From: Trochalopteron elliotii
Lineage: Eukaryota; Chordata; Aves; Passeriformes; Leiothrichidae
Reading direction: 5' to 3'
Assembly: GCA_024734555.1 (NCBI GenBank)
Contig: JANPWX010000247.1
Coordinates: 2,564,566 to 2,628,565 of the forward strand
Length of the DNA stretch: 64,000 bases
Part shown: one piece after another, positions 1 to 13,589 of the stretch
Layout of the letters: each line of letters starts with the position of its first letter
How positions within the stretch are numbered: the first letter of the stretch is position 1
Position numbers and translations under genes: made by a program
Notes under the pieces: generated by a model
The model's input: only the letters and a program-made list of their open reading frames with translations
Databases searched by the model: none
What the model was told of the DNA's origin: nothing

Positions 1-2954
1 TTAGACTTGTCAGACAGACAAATTTCAATTGTGTCATATCTCCAGAAAGAGAACAAACTTACCTAAGTTCACGTTATTCTCTAGGTAGCTACTGTGTGTG
101 ACAGGCTGGCAGGGGAGGATGCTTGGTATTTGTTTGTGTTTTGTATTTGAATGTCTAAACACAATGTGGTGAAGCAGAATCTGGCATCAGGCCTGATGGA
201 TACCTTCTGCTGGCCATGTCAGAATAGAGGGCTGCATATGAGATTATGTGAGTATTAGCAAGAAATCCACCAGCTGCTAAGAGAAGGTGGTGCTGCTTCA
301 ACCTCCAACCTTTTAAAGATTACCTTGCTCTTTTGGAGATCACTAATTTTTTTTTTCTTTTTGTTTCTTGTTGTTTTTGATAGGGAAAACCCACAGAATT
401 TAGAAGTTTACTGTTGCTCTTGTCTAGTGAAGAAATATACCTCCATAATTTTGTCTTGTCTCTCAGTAAACCACTATATCTCATTTGTTTATTTCCATTT
501 TTGCTGCCTAAAATATTCCCTGTGTTCCATCAACATGTAGGCAGTTTGTTTTACAAAATTAATATTGGAAGCTGATGCAAAACTCCCATTGAGTTCCACA
601 GCATGACAGCGAGAACAATCACATACATTCTTCCAACAATTGTTTCATTTAGCATTTCCACATTTTCCTCTTAAATTTAAAAATGCTGATAGACTTCATC
701 CATATTGCTTTGCTGCTTCTTTATGTTTTCTTTCCTCACTTAAGTTTCATGCTGTCTGAAAACCACCATCCTGTGTCTCTGCTTCATTGACTTACCACTC
801 CATTGCAATTCTCAAATGAAAAGAAATTGTTTCTCTGCTACCTAACCAGGGCCTGATTCTAATCTCTGAGCAATTCTGTATCAGTGTAAAGCATATTGAT
901 TTTAGTAGTGCTAGTTTCAATTTACACCACTGATAGAGGGATGTGACTGTGGGTATAACTTCTCTCTTTCCATTGTTAATATTGTTATCTTACCCTGGAA
1001 GAGTATTATCTACCTCCCTAAAGCCTTGGGGATGCAATCTGTACAAACCACACTATACATAATAAAGTTCAATTGTTATGTTTTGACTTGCTTTAAAGAT
1101 AAAGCACTAGATTTTTATACCAGTCTTAACTAGATCTTTCCTTTTGTATTGATTTGTTTAGACATCCAAGTGTGAAGAATGTGTGAGATGTCTGTAATAG
1201 TTTATTAATATTATATGGTCTACTTGCTTGCCTGATTATTATAGTTGTGTTTTTCCTACAGATTACAAGACAGTTAATTCAAGCAGAACGTCCTTTCAGA
1301 GCAGGGGCAATGGTTTATTTACAAACTTAAAGAGGCAGTTCAGGTATGACAAGGCATGAGATTTACCTTTAACTTCTCCACATTTAATAACCTGGTTCAT
1401 AGATTGAAGCCCTGTTATAGATGGGAAACAGAAACTAGGAAATATTAGAGAACAGCAGCTGAAGGATGCAGACTCTTAAGAAACAAACTGAACACCAATC
1501 TGTATGGTCACTGGAGAAGTCAGGGCTTTGTACATATTCATGTAGATTTTATACTAAATTAAAAAGAACAACCTGTCCTTTTTAATTTTTTTGTGTTTTG
1601 CTCAGCCACATTATTAAAAAAAAATTAGTTGCTACATTTCCTAGCACTCTTTAGTGCTGCTTTAGTCCTAATTTATCTCAGACACCTTGTTTCCTGCATC
1701 CATTTCTGCCCAAGTCCTTCCCATAGGCATCTATCCTCTTCTGTTTCTGACTTGAACCTGTTCCTCTTTTGATGCATTCTTTGGTTCATCCATTTCTTTT
1801 GGCTACTAGAGAGGGCTTTAGGTCATTTTTCACACAAAATTATTCTCTTTGTTGCACTCTATCCCCTGTAATGCAGTGTAAGACTTATTTGATCATAGCT
1901 CCTGGGAAAAAAATTCTGTAAGAGTGGGAGTCCCCATGAGCTTTCCTAAATTCTCCTTTATGGGTCTCTATCGCTGGGGCCAACTGAAGGAATATTACTC
2001 TGATTACTTCAGTCTTACTTCAGACTGGATGAAATAGAGGACTACAGTCAGAAAGCATGGAGGTGACAGACTGAAACCATCTTTGATTTGTAGGTCTGCA
2101 GAAGGTAACTAGGAATGTTTAAAGCATTTAATATCAGTTTTATCTATTACTAATCTCTCTTATTCCATTATAATTATGTTATTCCATCATTCATGAGCTG
2201 ATTTGGAGCCTTTTATCTTTGACATGCAGAGGTACTCACTGAGAAATATGAAAGAGTAATTTTCAGTGGAGCTTATTTGTAAACTGCTGGTTTTGTGTAT
2301 TCACTGTTAGGTATTTGCTATTTACAGCATGCAACGGATCACCTAAGCCTAATGCCATTATTTCTGCATGCTCACTAGGTGACTACAAATTTATAACCAG
2401 AGGACTAACCAAGGCTATACAATGAGATTTTCATACCAAGCTAAATCAAGCAAAAATTCAAGAAACTTTCGATACAAGAATGACATACAGTTACTCATGA
2501 AGGAGTGACAGACCTAGACAGGTCAAAAACATAAATACAACCTTCTCAATCACATCATACTTTATTCTCAAAATGGCTTTTAAGTAACTGAAATTGTGTC
2601 AGTTAATTTCAGCCTCTAATTACTGATATTAAAAGAACATGGTTAAAAATATGGCAAAGGCACTGGGAAGTAAATTTAGTAATGTAATTTGCACAGTGTA
2701 TGGTACATCTACTGGACAAGGTTTAATATTTATTTTTATGGAGACTTGGTTTTAAATAACTGTAAAAGTCCAAATTGAGATATTATTAATTTTATGTTTT
2801 CAGTGTCTGTCCATCCATCTTTCCATTGTTCTGATACAAGAATATCAGGCAAAAAATGTAAAAGTAGAAAATATAAAATGTAGAATCACAAAATAAAACT
2901 AAAAGTATAAAAGCAGACAAATCAATATTCTGTGCACAAATTTTTTAGAGTTGG
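1..2954. other. unique AT-rich non-coding DNA
   Basis: No gene or recognisable transposon is seen. Open frames are short and unrelated to any family I know. The last 130 bases before the LTR (about 2840-2950) are strongly A-rich, with loosely repeated AAAATGTA/AAAAGTA words, and would have made an ordinary AT-rich insertion target. Confidence 0.7.
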
Positions 2955-3490
2955 TGTCCTGGTTTCAGGTTAGATAGAGTTAATTTTCTTCCAAGTAGCT
3001 GGCAAAGTGCTGTGTTTTGGATTTAGTGGAAGAAAAGTGTTGATGACATGCTGCTGGTTTAGTTGTTGCTGTGCAGCTCTTAGCCTAAGTCAAGGGCTTT
3101 TCAGTTTCCCATGCTCTGCCAGCAAGCAGGTGCACGAGAAGTCAGGAGAGAGTGCAGCCAGGACAGCTGACTGCAACTGGCCAAAGGGATATTCCATATC
3201 AAAGAGCATCATGCCCAGTAGATAAACTGGGAGGATTTGCCCAGGAGGGGCTGATTGCTGCTGGTGAATGGGCTGGGCATTGTATTGCCCATTACTTGTC
3301 TTCGAGTTTTATTCCCCTCCCTCTTTTTCTTTTTCATTATTGTTTTTTTCCTGTAATTAAAACGTTTTTAGCTTAATGCACAAGTCTTAATTTTTCTGAT
3401 TCCCCTCCCCATCCCTCTGGAGATGGAGGTGTAGAGAAGACAGGAGAGTTGTTTAGTGCTTTACCTGATGGCTGTGGTTAATACACAGTA
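2955..3490 (+). mobile_element. solo LTR of an avian endogenous retrovirus (family A)
   Basis: The stretch begins TGTCCTGGTTTCAG, followed by the typical AGAGTTAATTTTCTTC segment, and ends in a decayed form of the usual GGTTAAACCACGACA terminus. I recognise it as a roughly 0.5 kb LTR that is common in songbird and other neoavian genomes, probably ERVL-like, though the class is not certain. Internal landmarks fit an LTR: a TATA-like GATAAACTGG near 3221 and an ATTAAA poly(A)-type signal near 3356, followed by a T-rich stretch. No gag, pol or env sequence adjoins either side, so it is a solo LTR left by recombination between two LTRs. No clear target-site duplication remains. The open frames at 3007-3225 and 3152-3376 lie inside the LTR and are not genes. 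Confidence 0.88.
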
Positions 3491-6400
3491 ACTGTAAATT
3501 TTTTAAAATTCCTTTTCAAGGGCAGTTAATCCAGTGAAGTCAGATTTATAAATTGAAGAAGATGGACATGTTCCAAAAGTAGGCAGAACTAAAATTTCAA
3601 TCGTGTTCTCATTTTCACATCTCAAAAATTCCCATGGATCTCCTATAGTTTAACTCCCTTATTCCAGACATAACCAAATGAAAAGCCTCATAAAGATGAA
3701 AATTCTCTTCCTTTCTACATAAATTTATTCTACTGCGTGTCAGGGATCATAGTAAACAAGAACCATGAGACCTGCTTCACTGAAAGTAATGGAAAATTTT
3801 CTGTAGAATTCCATGGTCTCTGAAATGAGGCACTGGAACGTCAGCAACATCCTTGAAAATTCAAGAATTTAAGATTCTATGTTCTAAGATGGTAGATGAA
3901 AGAACTTTGTGAATGCTTGCTACTTACAGAGCAGATGGAAACAAATTCTGCTATTAATATTGCAGAGGTAAAAAGTTAATATATTAATTAATAATATTAA
4001 TTCATAAACTCTGCTATTAATATTGCAGAGGTCTGGAAAAAATCAGGACTTTATATAATCTCTGGCAATTGTATTTTGATTTATCAAAAAACAACAAGGA
4101 AGTAGCTAAGCCTGAGCTATTCAGTATTTTTTTCAATATTTTTTCATGAAGGTAGAAAACTAACATTATGACCTATAGCTATCAATATTTTTTGTGCTAA
4201 TAACACTAATGTTGGAAATATGATATAGATTAAACCAACATAACATGACAAATGTTAGTAGATTATTATAGGAATAATTTATAAAATGCATTTAGAAAAA
4301 AAATTCAATCTAAATTAAATTTTGTACCACACTTTGCAATTTTGGGATATGGCTGTTACTGTAATTTTTTTAGGTTTGTTAGAAATTCTTTATTCAGTAC
4401 TATTCATGTTAAAATTCTACAGAAATATTCAATAAGACTTTGTGGAAGAATGTATGTCATAAACCACTCATTTACTCAAAACTATTTTCAATAGAATGAG
4501 AGAATTTATCTAGTAACTAATATGATAGGTACTTCCAAGACAAACAAACAAGTGCTGGTGATGCTTTTAATCATATTTTTTTGTGACTGAGTGGTATTGC
4601 AATTTATCCTATGTCAAAATTACCTGAAGCAGCATGGGACAGCATCAGAGATTTATGCAGGCCTTACTCTTTCTAGGGTGCACACCTGCTGTCTACTTCT
4701 ACATTGTTTGACATTTTGATGGATACAGGTCAGGCAAGCACTGCTGGTCAATAATTTCACTTATCCATAGGTGGTTTCAATCATAACTAATTTATTATTT
4801 TGCACATCTGGGCTGCTGTTATTGCTCTCTCATCTCAGTGCCCTCATGTAAATAACTCTGGGTAAAGTAGGTAATGCAAAAGAGAATGACAGAAAAATAA
4901 AAGAAAAAAGAAAGGATTTATCTGTTGTGATTGTAACAATCATCTTCATTGCTCAGTTCAGTCAAGATTGTTCCTACATTTGTAATAATTTACAAGGTGC
5001 AAGGGGCTAATATCTTTCTTGCTTATAATACCCTTGTAAGTATAATGAGTGGTTTAATGTATCAGAACTCTCTGCCTCTGTGAGATGGAGAATTATTGTT
5101 GTCTTCACCTTGCAGATGAGCAACTCTATTTATACAAGACCAGATTTGAAATCTGCTGCTCAGCCAGGAGCCATAACTGGATCTCTCATGTCTCAGAACA
5201 TCGTTCAGCCACCTACATGATTGTCTGCTTCTGTGCAGCTATCTTCTTACAAGATTCATTAATTATTATTCTGTATTTACTTAAAGATGGTTTCTCTGGC
5301 AGAAAGATGATGAACCACTTTTTCCATAAATTCCACAGATCAATAACATTTATGTGACATGTGCAGGAGACATTCTAATCAGTGCTAAGCAGAATGATGG
5401 AGAGCGATCAAAACTCATAGGTGAAATTCAGAAACTGTAGTAATGGTACAGATAGGTTTAATAGTTTTATTGTGGATAATTTAAGCCAGAATGAGCAAAG
5501 GTGAGAGAAGTGTTTCCTCCCACACAGTTCTTGAAGCCACTGGGACAATTCCAACATTGAACTTTTTTGAAACCTATAAAACACTGCAAGAAGTTGGAAG
5601 TGCACATAGAAAAAGTTAAAGAAACAATCTGTATTTCTCAAACATCACTGATTTTGAATGTACAAGACATAAACATTTTCCAAACATGTAAGCCAATCCC
5701 AAGTAGCAATAAATCCAAAATCAACAATAAAATTAGCTTTCATGATAACCAAATATAAAATACATCTGTACTAGAAGTTATTTAATGGCATAGTCTTGCA
5801 ATAGAGTAATGGTACTGACTTTATAAAGGTTGAAACTCATCTGGTTTTCATGCCTCTATGCAAGCTTTCTTCATTCCGCTTCTGAGTCTTTGCTTTTTCA
5901 TAGTGTCTCCCAGAATTAGTAAAAGGGTCAAGATTTCTTAAACATGACTGGGTGAAGTACAAGAACATTGCTGTCTTTTTAATAGCTCATGAACAAGCAG
6001 AACTATGCTCTGGAGGACTAAAATCTGATAAGGTGCTTAGTCAAATAAGATGAGTTGATGAGATAAAGGATTCTCCAGACAAGTGAAATGAGGCAGCTCT
6101 AATTTTTTCAACTTCAGGAAAGTATTTGAGATAATTCCTTTCTATTGTAGAGCAAAGACCTTTAGATATTGGGAAACTGGACATCAAAAACATAATAAAA
6201 AAGATCAGACTTAAAAATCATGTTTTTTCATTAACCATACTGCCTGTGATATGAAGGAAAATGTCTTTTTTTTTTCACAGACTTGCACCTGCTCCTTTCT
6301 AAACTATTAAGCTCCCATTAATTACTTAGGTGAACATCTCCAGACTGATATTCTTGTAACAATAACATTTTCATTTGTTAAAATAAAGGTACCTACAATG

Positions 6401-6600
6401 GAGGGTTTGTTTTCTCTAAGTTCTAATGGGTTTATTACCTCTTAATTAAATGTCTGCTTTACAGAAAAGAATTGAAGGTATTGCATATTTTGCTTGACAA
6501 ACTGATAGCGTGTCATTTTCAGAAATACATTTAAACCCATTTGGAACCCACAAACAGGAAGGAATCCTCATCCTAATTCTGCTTTAGAAGATAGAAATTA
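3491..6600. other. unique AT-rich non-coding DNA
   Basis: No gene or known transposon recognised. It contains the short direct repeat at 3947-4032 and many A/T runs. Scattered open frames, for example 5085-5357, show no protein motif. Confidence 0.65.
3947..4032. repeat. 23-bp direct repeat flanking a TTAAT-rich spacer
   Basis: A 23-base word (3947-3969) starting TCTGCTATTAATATTGCAG recurs exactly at 4010-4032. The 40 bases between them are almost pure A/T, with nested TTAATATATTAA and ATTAATTAAT palindromes. The unit spacing is 63 bases. It looks like a recent partial tandem duplication. Confidence 0.85.
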
Positions 6601-7010
6601 CAGTCCTGCACTGCAAGGGAAGGTGAACTATGAGCTGAGCACACCAGTAGCACAGATGGGAGCAGTAACCTCGCTGACAAAACAGCAGCCTGTCTGGGTC
6701 AGAATGGAGTTCAGAGACTGATCAGCAACTCTGCAGCAGCAAGATGGGTCCAAGGCCAAGCCAGGAAGTCAGATCAGTGAGTCTGGATCGGATACACAGA
6801 GGTACAAACACAGGCACAGACAGAACTTCTACACAGCTGCACTGTAACAGGGGTTGGGCCAGTGTTAAGTCTCAGTTTACAAGCAGTTCTGAAAGGAGAG
6901 GAGGGGCAGGACCTTGTTCCCAGCTTTCCTCACAGGAGTCCCTGAACTCTTCAGCTTTTCCAGCTGAATTCCTAAAAGTGGGATGAGCTCTGAGCCCCAA
7001 CAGCTGGAAT
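6600..7010. other. GC-richer block of unknown origin
   Basis: This stretch is clearly less AT-rich than its surroundings, with words such as GGTCCAAGGCCAAGCCAGGAAG and several CpGs. It holds an 80-residue open frame at 6744-6986 with no recognisable domain. The composition shift resembles that of the LTRs in this window, so a decayed retroelement piece is the likeliest explanation, but I cannot assign a family. Confidence 0.35.
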
Positions 7011-8369
7011 ACAGGAAGACTTGGAAACAATCACGAAGTATGAGCCTTATCTACTTCTGGGGAACAAGTAATTTCATATTAAATTCTGAAGGATGTAGGA
7101 CTTCCTCCACACAGTATCCAGAATTTCCAACTATAACCTGTGCTGATACTGTAACTAGTTAATTAAGGAAACACAGTTATTCTAGCATAGTGAAAACTTA
7201 AAGAAAGAGAACAAGGGTGACAGGAGACTGAGAAATATTAGTGGGTAAAGAGTTAAATCCCAAGGAATGGATGTCAGTTTGCAATAGAATTATTGCAACA
7301 TGAAAGAGACATTGTGGGAATGCACAAGTGGAACAGGATGCACCGGTGACAATGAAAAGCAGATTGTTAATATGACAAGTGGGCTTGAATGTGCTGCCTT
7401 CCATCTCAACTTGCCTTTGGCTGTGCAAATTGGTCTTCATACTGGGACCTGTCCAAGTCTACAGTTACAGCTCCTCCTGAGCTCTTGGAAAGGCAGAGGA
7501 GCAGATTATGGGTGTCTGCGCATGGTGCTGCCTCTTGCTTCCAAATTGCTCTTTTAGAAGAAAGCAGCAAGTGCAGTTGCTCTTTAGCAATTTTTTTCTG
7601 TCCAGCCGCTACTTCTCATCCTTAGCAAGACAGAGACAAGATAGAAAATCTTTGCTGTGATAAAGTAGTCATAAAAAAGAGAACTCAAACAGAAGCTTTC
7701 ATCCCCTCCTTCTACCTCTTCCAATTTTTTTTGCATGGTCTTCATTATGGTTTTTGAATAATGGTTGGAAAAAGTAATTCACTCATATGCAATGTGAAAG
7801 GAATCTTTCAAAGGTCTAATGAAACAGGAACTGCATTAGGTCAGTCTGTTCATGCAAAGTTAGGATCAACTGTAACAGTGCAAATGTCAGCGAAACTATG
7901 GACGTGCTGCAGAACTTATGTCTGCTGCTGCAAAAATCTTCATGATCTGCTTTATTATTTATTTCTAGAAGAGAACATCAGAGAGGCTGTTCACAGCTTG
8001 TGTTTGGAATTACCAGAACAGCCACATTAAAATGCTGCAGACCGGGCAGATGTTCAGGACTGTGCAGAAGAATTGAAGTGGCCTTGAAGTACTTTTGTGG
8101 TTGTCCAGAAACTTGTCTGCATCAACCTCTCATCCAGATAGCAAATCCTTAGCATGGACCCCTTGTTGTGGTTTAGAAAATGCATGAAAAAAAAAGCTTT
8201 CTTCAATATTGGCATGCCTAGAGCCTAAGGACTGCAACAATTTCCTTCACATAGGCATGCTTTTTTCCCTGGCCTTAGGAAGATATATCACACTGTCAAA
8301 GAGTATATGCAAACAGGTAAGTACCACACAGAGATGGAGCAACATAAAAGCTGAATCCTGAAATTGAAA
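7011..8369. other. unique non-coding DNA
   Basis: No gene or repeat family recognised. Frames at 7300-7557, 7389-7625 and 7761-8030 are short and compositionally ordinary, and the first two overlap each other in different frames. Confidence 0.6.
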
Positions 8370-8790
8370 GGATCTGCATAGCCCCACTCCAGAACCTTAG
8401 ACAACACCTGAGACTCTCTGTGAGCCTCCATAGGGATCTCCATGAGGCAGCCCAGGCCCAGCTGTGTCCCAGCGCTGTCCAGCCATGAGCAGGACAACTG
8501 GGAACACCAAGAGCAGCCCCCATCCTCAGGATTGGGCACCTCCTTGGGGATGGTGATGGGATGAGGCCAGAATGGGCTGACAGGTCAGCTCAGCAAATCC
8601 CATGGGTGGGCAGGGCAGGGCTGTGGTGAGCTGGAGACAGTCCCTGTTGGGGAATCCTTGTGGCAGGGGGTGATGGCTCTGGCAGGATGACATGGGCTCC
8701 TGGGCCTGTAGGGGCTGGCAAGGGTCAGTCAGACTGATCCGTGCCCTCAGGGTCCTGGCAGAAGGGACATCAATTATTCTCACTTGTCTG
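8370..8790. other. GC-rich block, possible unrecognised repeat
   Basis: About 420 bases with high GC content stand out sharply from AT-rich flanks. They contain G-runs (for example TGGCAGGGGGTGATGG) and almost no CpG. Overlapping minus-strand open frames (8288-8539, 8296-8523, 8526-8804) show no domain, and open frames are expected in GC-rich DNA with few stop codons. The abrupt edges and CpG loss suggest an old methylated insertion such as an LTR fragment. A lncRNA exon is an alternative. No family assigned. Confidence 0.35.
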
Positions 8791-10756
8791 CAGTATCTCA
8801 TCACTATATCACTGCACTCTTACTGCTTTATAAAATCTTTTCATCTCATACTCTGTTAACATTTGGGTTTTAAGACTGATTATTTTACAAGTGCCAAGAT
8901 TTTTCAGAAATACTTGTGGGGAACAAGCACAAGTACAGTCAAACTTCTATGCAAAATTGAGTATCTGTAGAAAAGGATTTTCAGCATTCATCCTGTTCTA
9001 TGAGAAGAAAACCCATTATTTTTTTTTCCAGAGTTAATTTACTACAGAAACAGAATTGTACAGAGTCCACACAAAAGCACAGAACACCATGCAGAGATGA
9101 AGGATGATAAACATAAGATATAAATTGAAAGTTTTAAGGTAAAAAATGGACAGAAGTTCAGGCAAATGTAATACTTGCAAACACAAAATATTCAAAAGTC
9201 ATATTGAGGTATGAAAGATAGTTTTTATATTTGGGATATTCAAATATATCAAACCAAATTTATTAATGTCATACATATTTTTAGGCCTGAGTAGAGACTG
9301 TATTCCTGTTTCAAAAGGTAAATATTTCTTAAAGGAACTAGGGCGAGTAAAATGTAATTAAGAAATACCCTTAGAAAAACAAAGATTTTTGCAAGCTACT
9401 AATTAATATTTCTGAAAATTATATAAACAGGAATATAGAACATGGTTAAGCACATCTACATTTTGCTGTCCAAAAAAAGTAACATTTTTGAGTTTGACCA
9501 GTTTCAAGGAGACTGGTATGTAGAGGATTGCAGTAACATAATCCAAATAAAGAGATTTATGATTAAAAATTGCAATATAATAGTGCAAAGAGGAAAAGAT
9601 AGAGCCATATACAAAGAATTTTAGCTGCATCAGACAAAGACAGTACTTTTTACATTATTAGATAGCTGATAGCTGGTAGAAAAGCGAATAATAGGGGAAC
9701 TTATGAAATATATTAGACATCTATACACTACTGCAAAGTATATCAAGAACAAACAATAATGCCTAGAAATCTTAACGCACAAACAAAGCTTAATTGGCCT
9801 CTCAGAGACCTGATGACCTAAATCAGGGATACAAAAAGACAGGTAGGGAGAAAATGAAACTTTTTATTGTATGATGAAAATATTTGTGCTTTCTCTGTAA
9901 CTCAGGTGGAAGAGAGAAGCAGGCCTGTTAAAAGCCTTCAAAAAAGATAAAAAGGGGAATAGAACAAAGTAGCATCATAGTAAGAGAGAATAAGACTGAT
10001 ACACCTTATTTCAGATGCCTAATACCTGAAGGATGTGGCCTTCTGGTGAAAGGAGAGTGCCTGCTGCATAAGCATTATAAATAGACTCTGTCTACCAATA
10101 AATTATTGAGGACAATGTTGAAGCATATATTTTTTTATGAATGCTGAGAGAACATAGGCTGTCCTATGTGAAAGATGCATCTGACTAAAGAGAAAGAAAG
10201 ATTTGGAAACATGACATATGTGTGAAACTGTCAAAAAGTATCAAGTTAATAATTCTGTACAAATTAATTTAAAAGTGGAGCAAAAGCATAGCAATAGAAT
10301 AAAAATGCAAACTTTAGCCAGGAAGATAAGGGCTTCCAAAAAAGAGAGAGAAAGTAAATAGTATTAAGTATGACATTATTAATATTGGTAATATTAGTAC
10401 AGAATGAAACTATAAATCAGAAGAACTTTAAGAGGGGAATGTGAGTTTATGACGAGCAGATAAACTGGAAAAAAGCACAAAGGAGAAAACAAGTGATTAA
10501 TGGCTCACAAGTTAGACTTATGAAGAACTACAGGAAGAACTTTAATGGGTCCAGAAAACAAACTAGTAAAGAGTAGTTAAATCACCAAGAACTCTTTTTT
10601 TTATTATTATTATATGCATGACTTCCTTTTCATGTCTACAAAGGGTAAACTAAAAAGTGAAGTGTTCAGCATGTGATGAGAAGACACAGATAGATGTTAC
10701 TTAATCATTTAAGTATTAGTAAGACCTTAGACTAACTTTTTAACATCTAAATTTGG

Positions 10757-10795
10757 GGAAAGTTTTCTCGGAAAGTTTTCTCACAAAGTTTTCTG
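10757..10795. repeat. three tandem 13-bp units
   Basis: Three consecutive copies of a 13-base unit of the form GGAAAGTTTTCTC. The third copy is slightly diverged (ACAAAGTTTTCTG). It lies immediately before an inverted repeat. Confidence 0.85.
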
Positions 10796-10808
10796 CAGTC
10801 CTAATAAT

Positions 10809-10852
10809 TTCAGGATTAGATAACAAAATTTATGTTATTCTCTAATCCTGAA
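10809..10852. repeat. inverted repeat (hairpin)
   Basis: The left arm begins TTCAGGATTAGA and its exact reverse complement TCTAATCCTGAA closes the right arm at 10841-10852. Inside, TAACA (10821-10825) can pair with TGTTA (10833-10837) after a small bulge, leaving a loop of about seven A/T bases. The whole structure spans 44 bases. Confidence 0.85.
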
Positions 10853-13589
10853 GTTCTTGATAAAACAATTTTATTGATTTAAATAAGGATTAGTCTCTCA
10901 TTTATTCTTGCATCTAGAAGATAGATTACTATATATTATGTATTGGTTCATTTTTGTATTAAAGCTGGAGAGTCCAAGATTAAAATTCTGATTTCTCTGC
11001 TGGAAGTGTATCATTGGTTTTGTATCAAAATTAATTCTAAGATAGTCTCTGTAAATTCTTGAATTCTGAAATGCTAGAACAAAGCAATATATGAATAAAA
11101 TGAATGGGAATTGTGAGAGTAAAAGGCTTGACAATGAATAGTCATTTCAATGGTGATATGAGAAGGATAGTGCAGTTAATGACATCATTTAGTGTAAATC
11201 ATGGTATTGTCACAGAAGAAAATACACTCCAATCAAGAACCTGGTTCAGACATATATCCCTGAGTTTTGTCGAATTAATGAATAATAATTTAGTAAAACA
11301 GTCGGTTAAAAAAAATGTTCATAATAAATTTTATATGCTCCTATTAATATATATTCATGCTTTGTATGATATAAATTAATCCACTATGCCCCACTACCTT
11401 ACAGTTCACACCTCTCTTTTCTTTCTACATTTTTCTGTCTTCCCCTGTTTCTCACATGCACACACCCCCTTATGTGCTCACTCTCATGTGTATATTTCTG
11501 GCACCAATATCACTTTTGAATGGGAAGGAAAATGAGGTGATTGGAAACCCAAGGTAGGTACTCACAGTTCAGCTACCCAGAGAATAAAACTCCTGAATCA
11601 TGGCACTGGTACAGTTTTCTAGCAGCAAATGTACTTGAAAGTATAGAAAGAGAAATGTGTTTGGAAGTCCTGAATCAGTAGACTTACACTAGTACTAGCA
11701 TTCTACACAAAATACTGAATTTTAATCAGAAATATCAGACAATGGATGAAGCAGTGAATGTTGCCACGTCTGTCTTTAGGTCTCTAAAACTACTCAAAGC
11801 GATTCCAAAGTCTGCCAGAGTTACACTATTTCTACTTTTTTTACATATACCTAGTTCTCAAAGAGTTTTAAAGGGTTGGGGCTTATATTAACTTTTAAAA
11901 TCTTTGATTGCTTCTTGATTTGCATAAAAGATTATATTTTTATTCCTCAGAGTTCACAGATCAAAAACTAGTTCATGGATCAGAAAATTATTTCTGATGA
12001 ACTTTTTCCTTGATTCATAGTGAATTAAAATGATTTTTTTTTTTTATCCCAGAAGACTCTTCTGAAAATTAAATAGTTTATATTAGATTCATCTCAAGCT
12101 TCAGTCTGTATTTTAAATTGACATCTTTTGGATACTCATGTGAAAAGCACATTTGAATATGATAGGGATTTGCTAAGAATTCTCCTGATTTTCTTTCCTA
12201 TCTAAAACTCTCTTGCTTTTTATTTTTCTCATTCTAGAGAAAAATCTAACACCAGAGGCCTTATTTAAGATTGAAGATACTTTGGCTTGCATTATGCTTT
12301 AAAAATTAATGAAACTTGCAAAACACTGCTAGGCTTCTGGCCTAAACCTTGATGTACAACTCAATTCAGTCCTAACTGCAGATCTACAAGAGGTATATTC
12401 ATCATTATTGTGCCAGGACTTTTGTTTGTATTGGTTTGTTTAATTTCTGACAATAACATAAACAATGGTGGGGCAGGGGGAGGACAACTGATTTAAAAGG
12501 TTCTCACTTTATTTTCAAAGAAATTTTGAAGAATATGAGACACAGTATACATGTCTAGTGACTCTACATTAATCTAATATAAATATCTTAGGCAGAAACT
12601 ATATTCCAATATCTTCCACCGTATATAAACTCAATGAGGTATGGACCCCTTTCTTTGTCTTGCCTTTATGTAATTTTCCTAATAGCAGGCAAGCTTATAA
12701 CTAGAAGATTTCTAAAAGCATTCAACGTGAGTGTAACTTATTACTTCTCAAAGTTTTAGTCAGCTGATTTAAACTAAGAGGAAATTAGTATTTTGCCAAT
12801 GGTTACTCGTTAATCATCTGTTTACTCAAATTAAAGTATTTTGACAAAGTTGTTCATTTTCTACTACAGTATTTATCCAAGCCTCCTTTTTACCACCCAT
12901 CTTAAATTTTCTTCAAGTTCTGTTCAAATCTCCCTAACTATGGTTAAATATGTATTTTGAAAACATACCAAAGATTTGATCATATTCTAAAGTACTTTAG
13001 CCAAGGGAAAGAACTTGTCTCTTGCTTTGTGGTAAAAAAACAAACCCTTTCCTAAAATCCCATTCTGCCATTGCAGAATTGTTTGCATATATAGAGCTAG
13101 AGAGCCAAAGGTTTTTGATTTTCAGCTAAATTAATTTATTTTAAAAACCTCTGTCTTTGAAAGACTTATTCTTCTTTAGGTTCAAACATGTTTAAATTTG
13201 CAAAAATATCTAGTTTTCTAGATGCAAAATTGGATCTAAAGGCAGAACACAAACTGTAGTGGCAATGAGTTTATTTCAGACTGCAATCTCAAATTCTCAC
13301 AGCTACTCACAAAATGTAGATGGGAGAAGAAAGGCTAAATGCAAAGTCACAATTCTTAGTACTTATGGCACTTTTATAAATTTCCTTTCTAAATTGCTCT
13401 GTAGGATTTTACACTTTCAGGCAGACTTCCCCTTCTCAATAATTTGATTTGAGCTAGATTAATGCCCTTCTTTTTGTCTTGCTGATGTTCTATATTACCT
13501 ATCCTGTATTCAGTGTCAGGTCTCCAATTTAGATGTCTATACCCACTGAAAACACTCTAGACAAAGGGAAAGAAGACAAAAGTAAGATT

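Larger units (their letters stand above)
8791..13589. other. unique AT-rich non-coding DNA
   Basis: No gene or recognised transposon. The part from about 9.84 to 10.56 kb is purine-rich on the plus strand. It includes a T-run with ATT repeats near 10594-10616 and the repeat/hairpin pair at 10757-10852. Confidence 0.65.
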
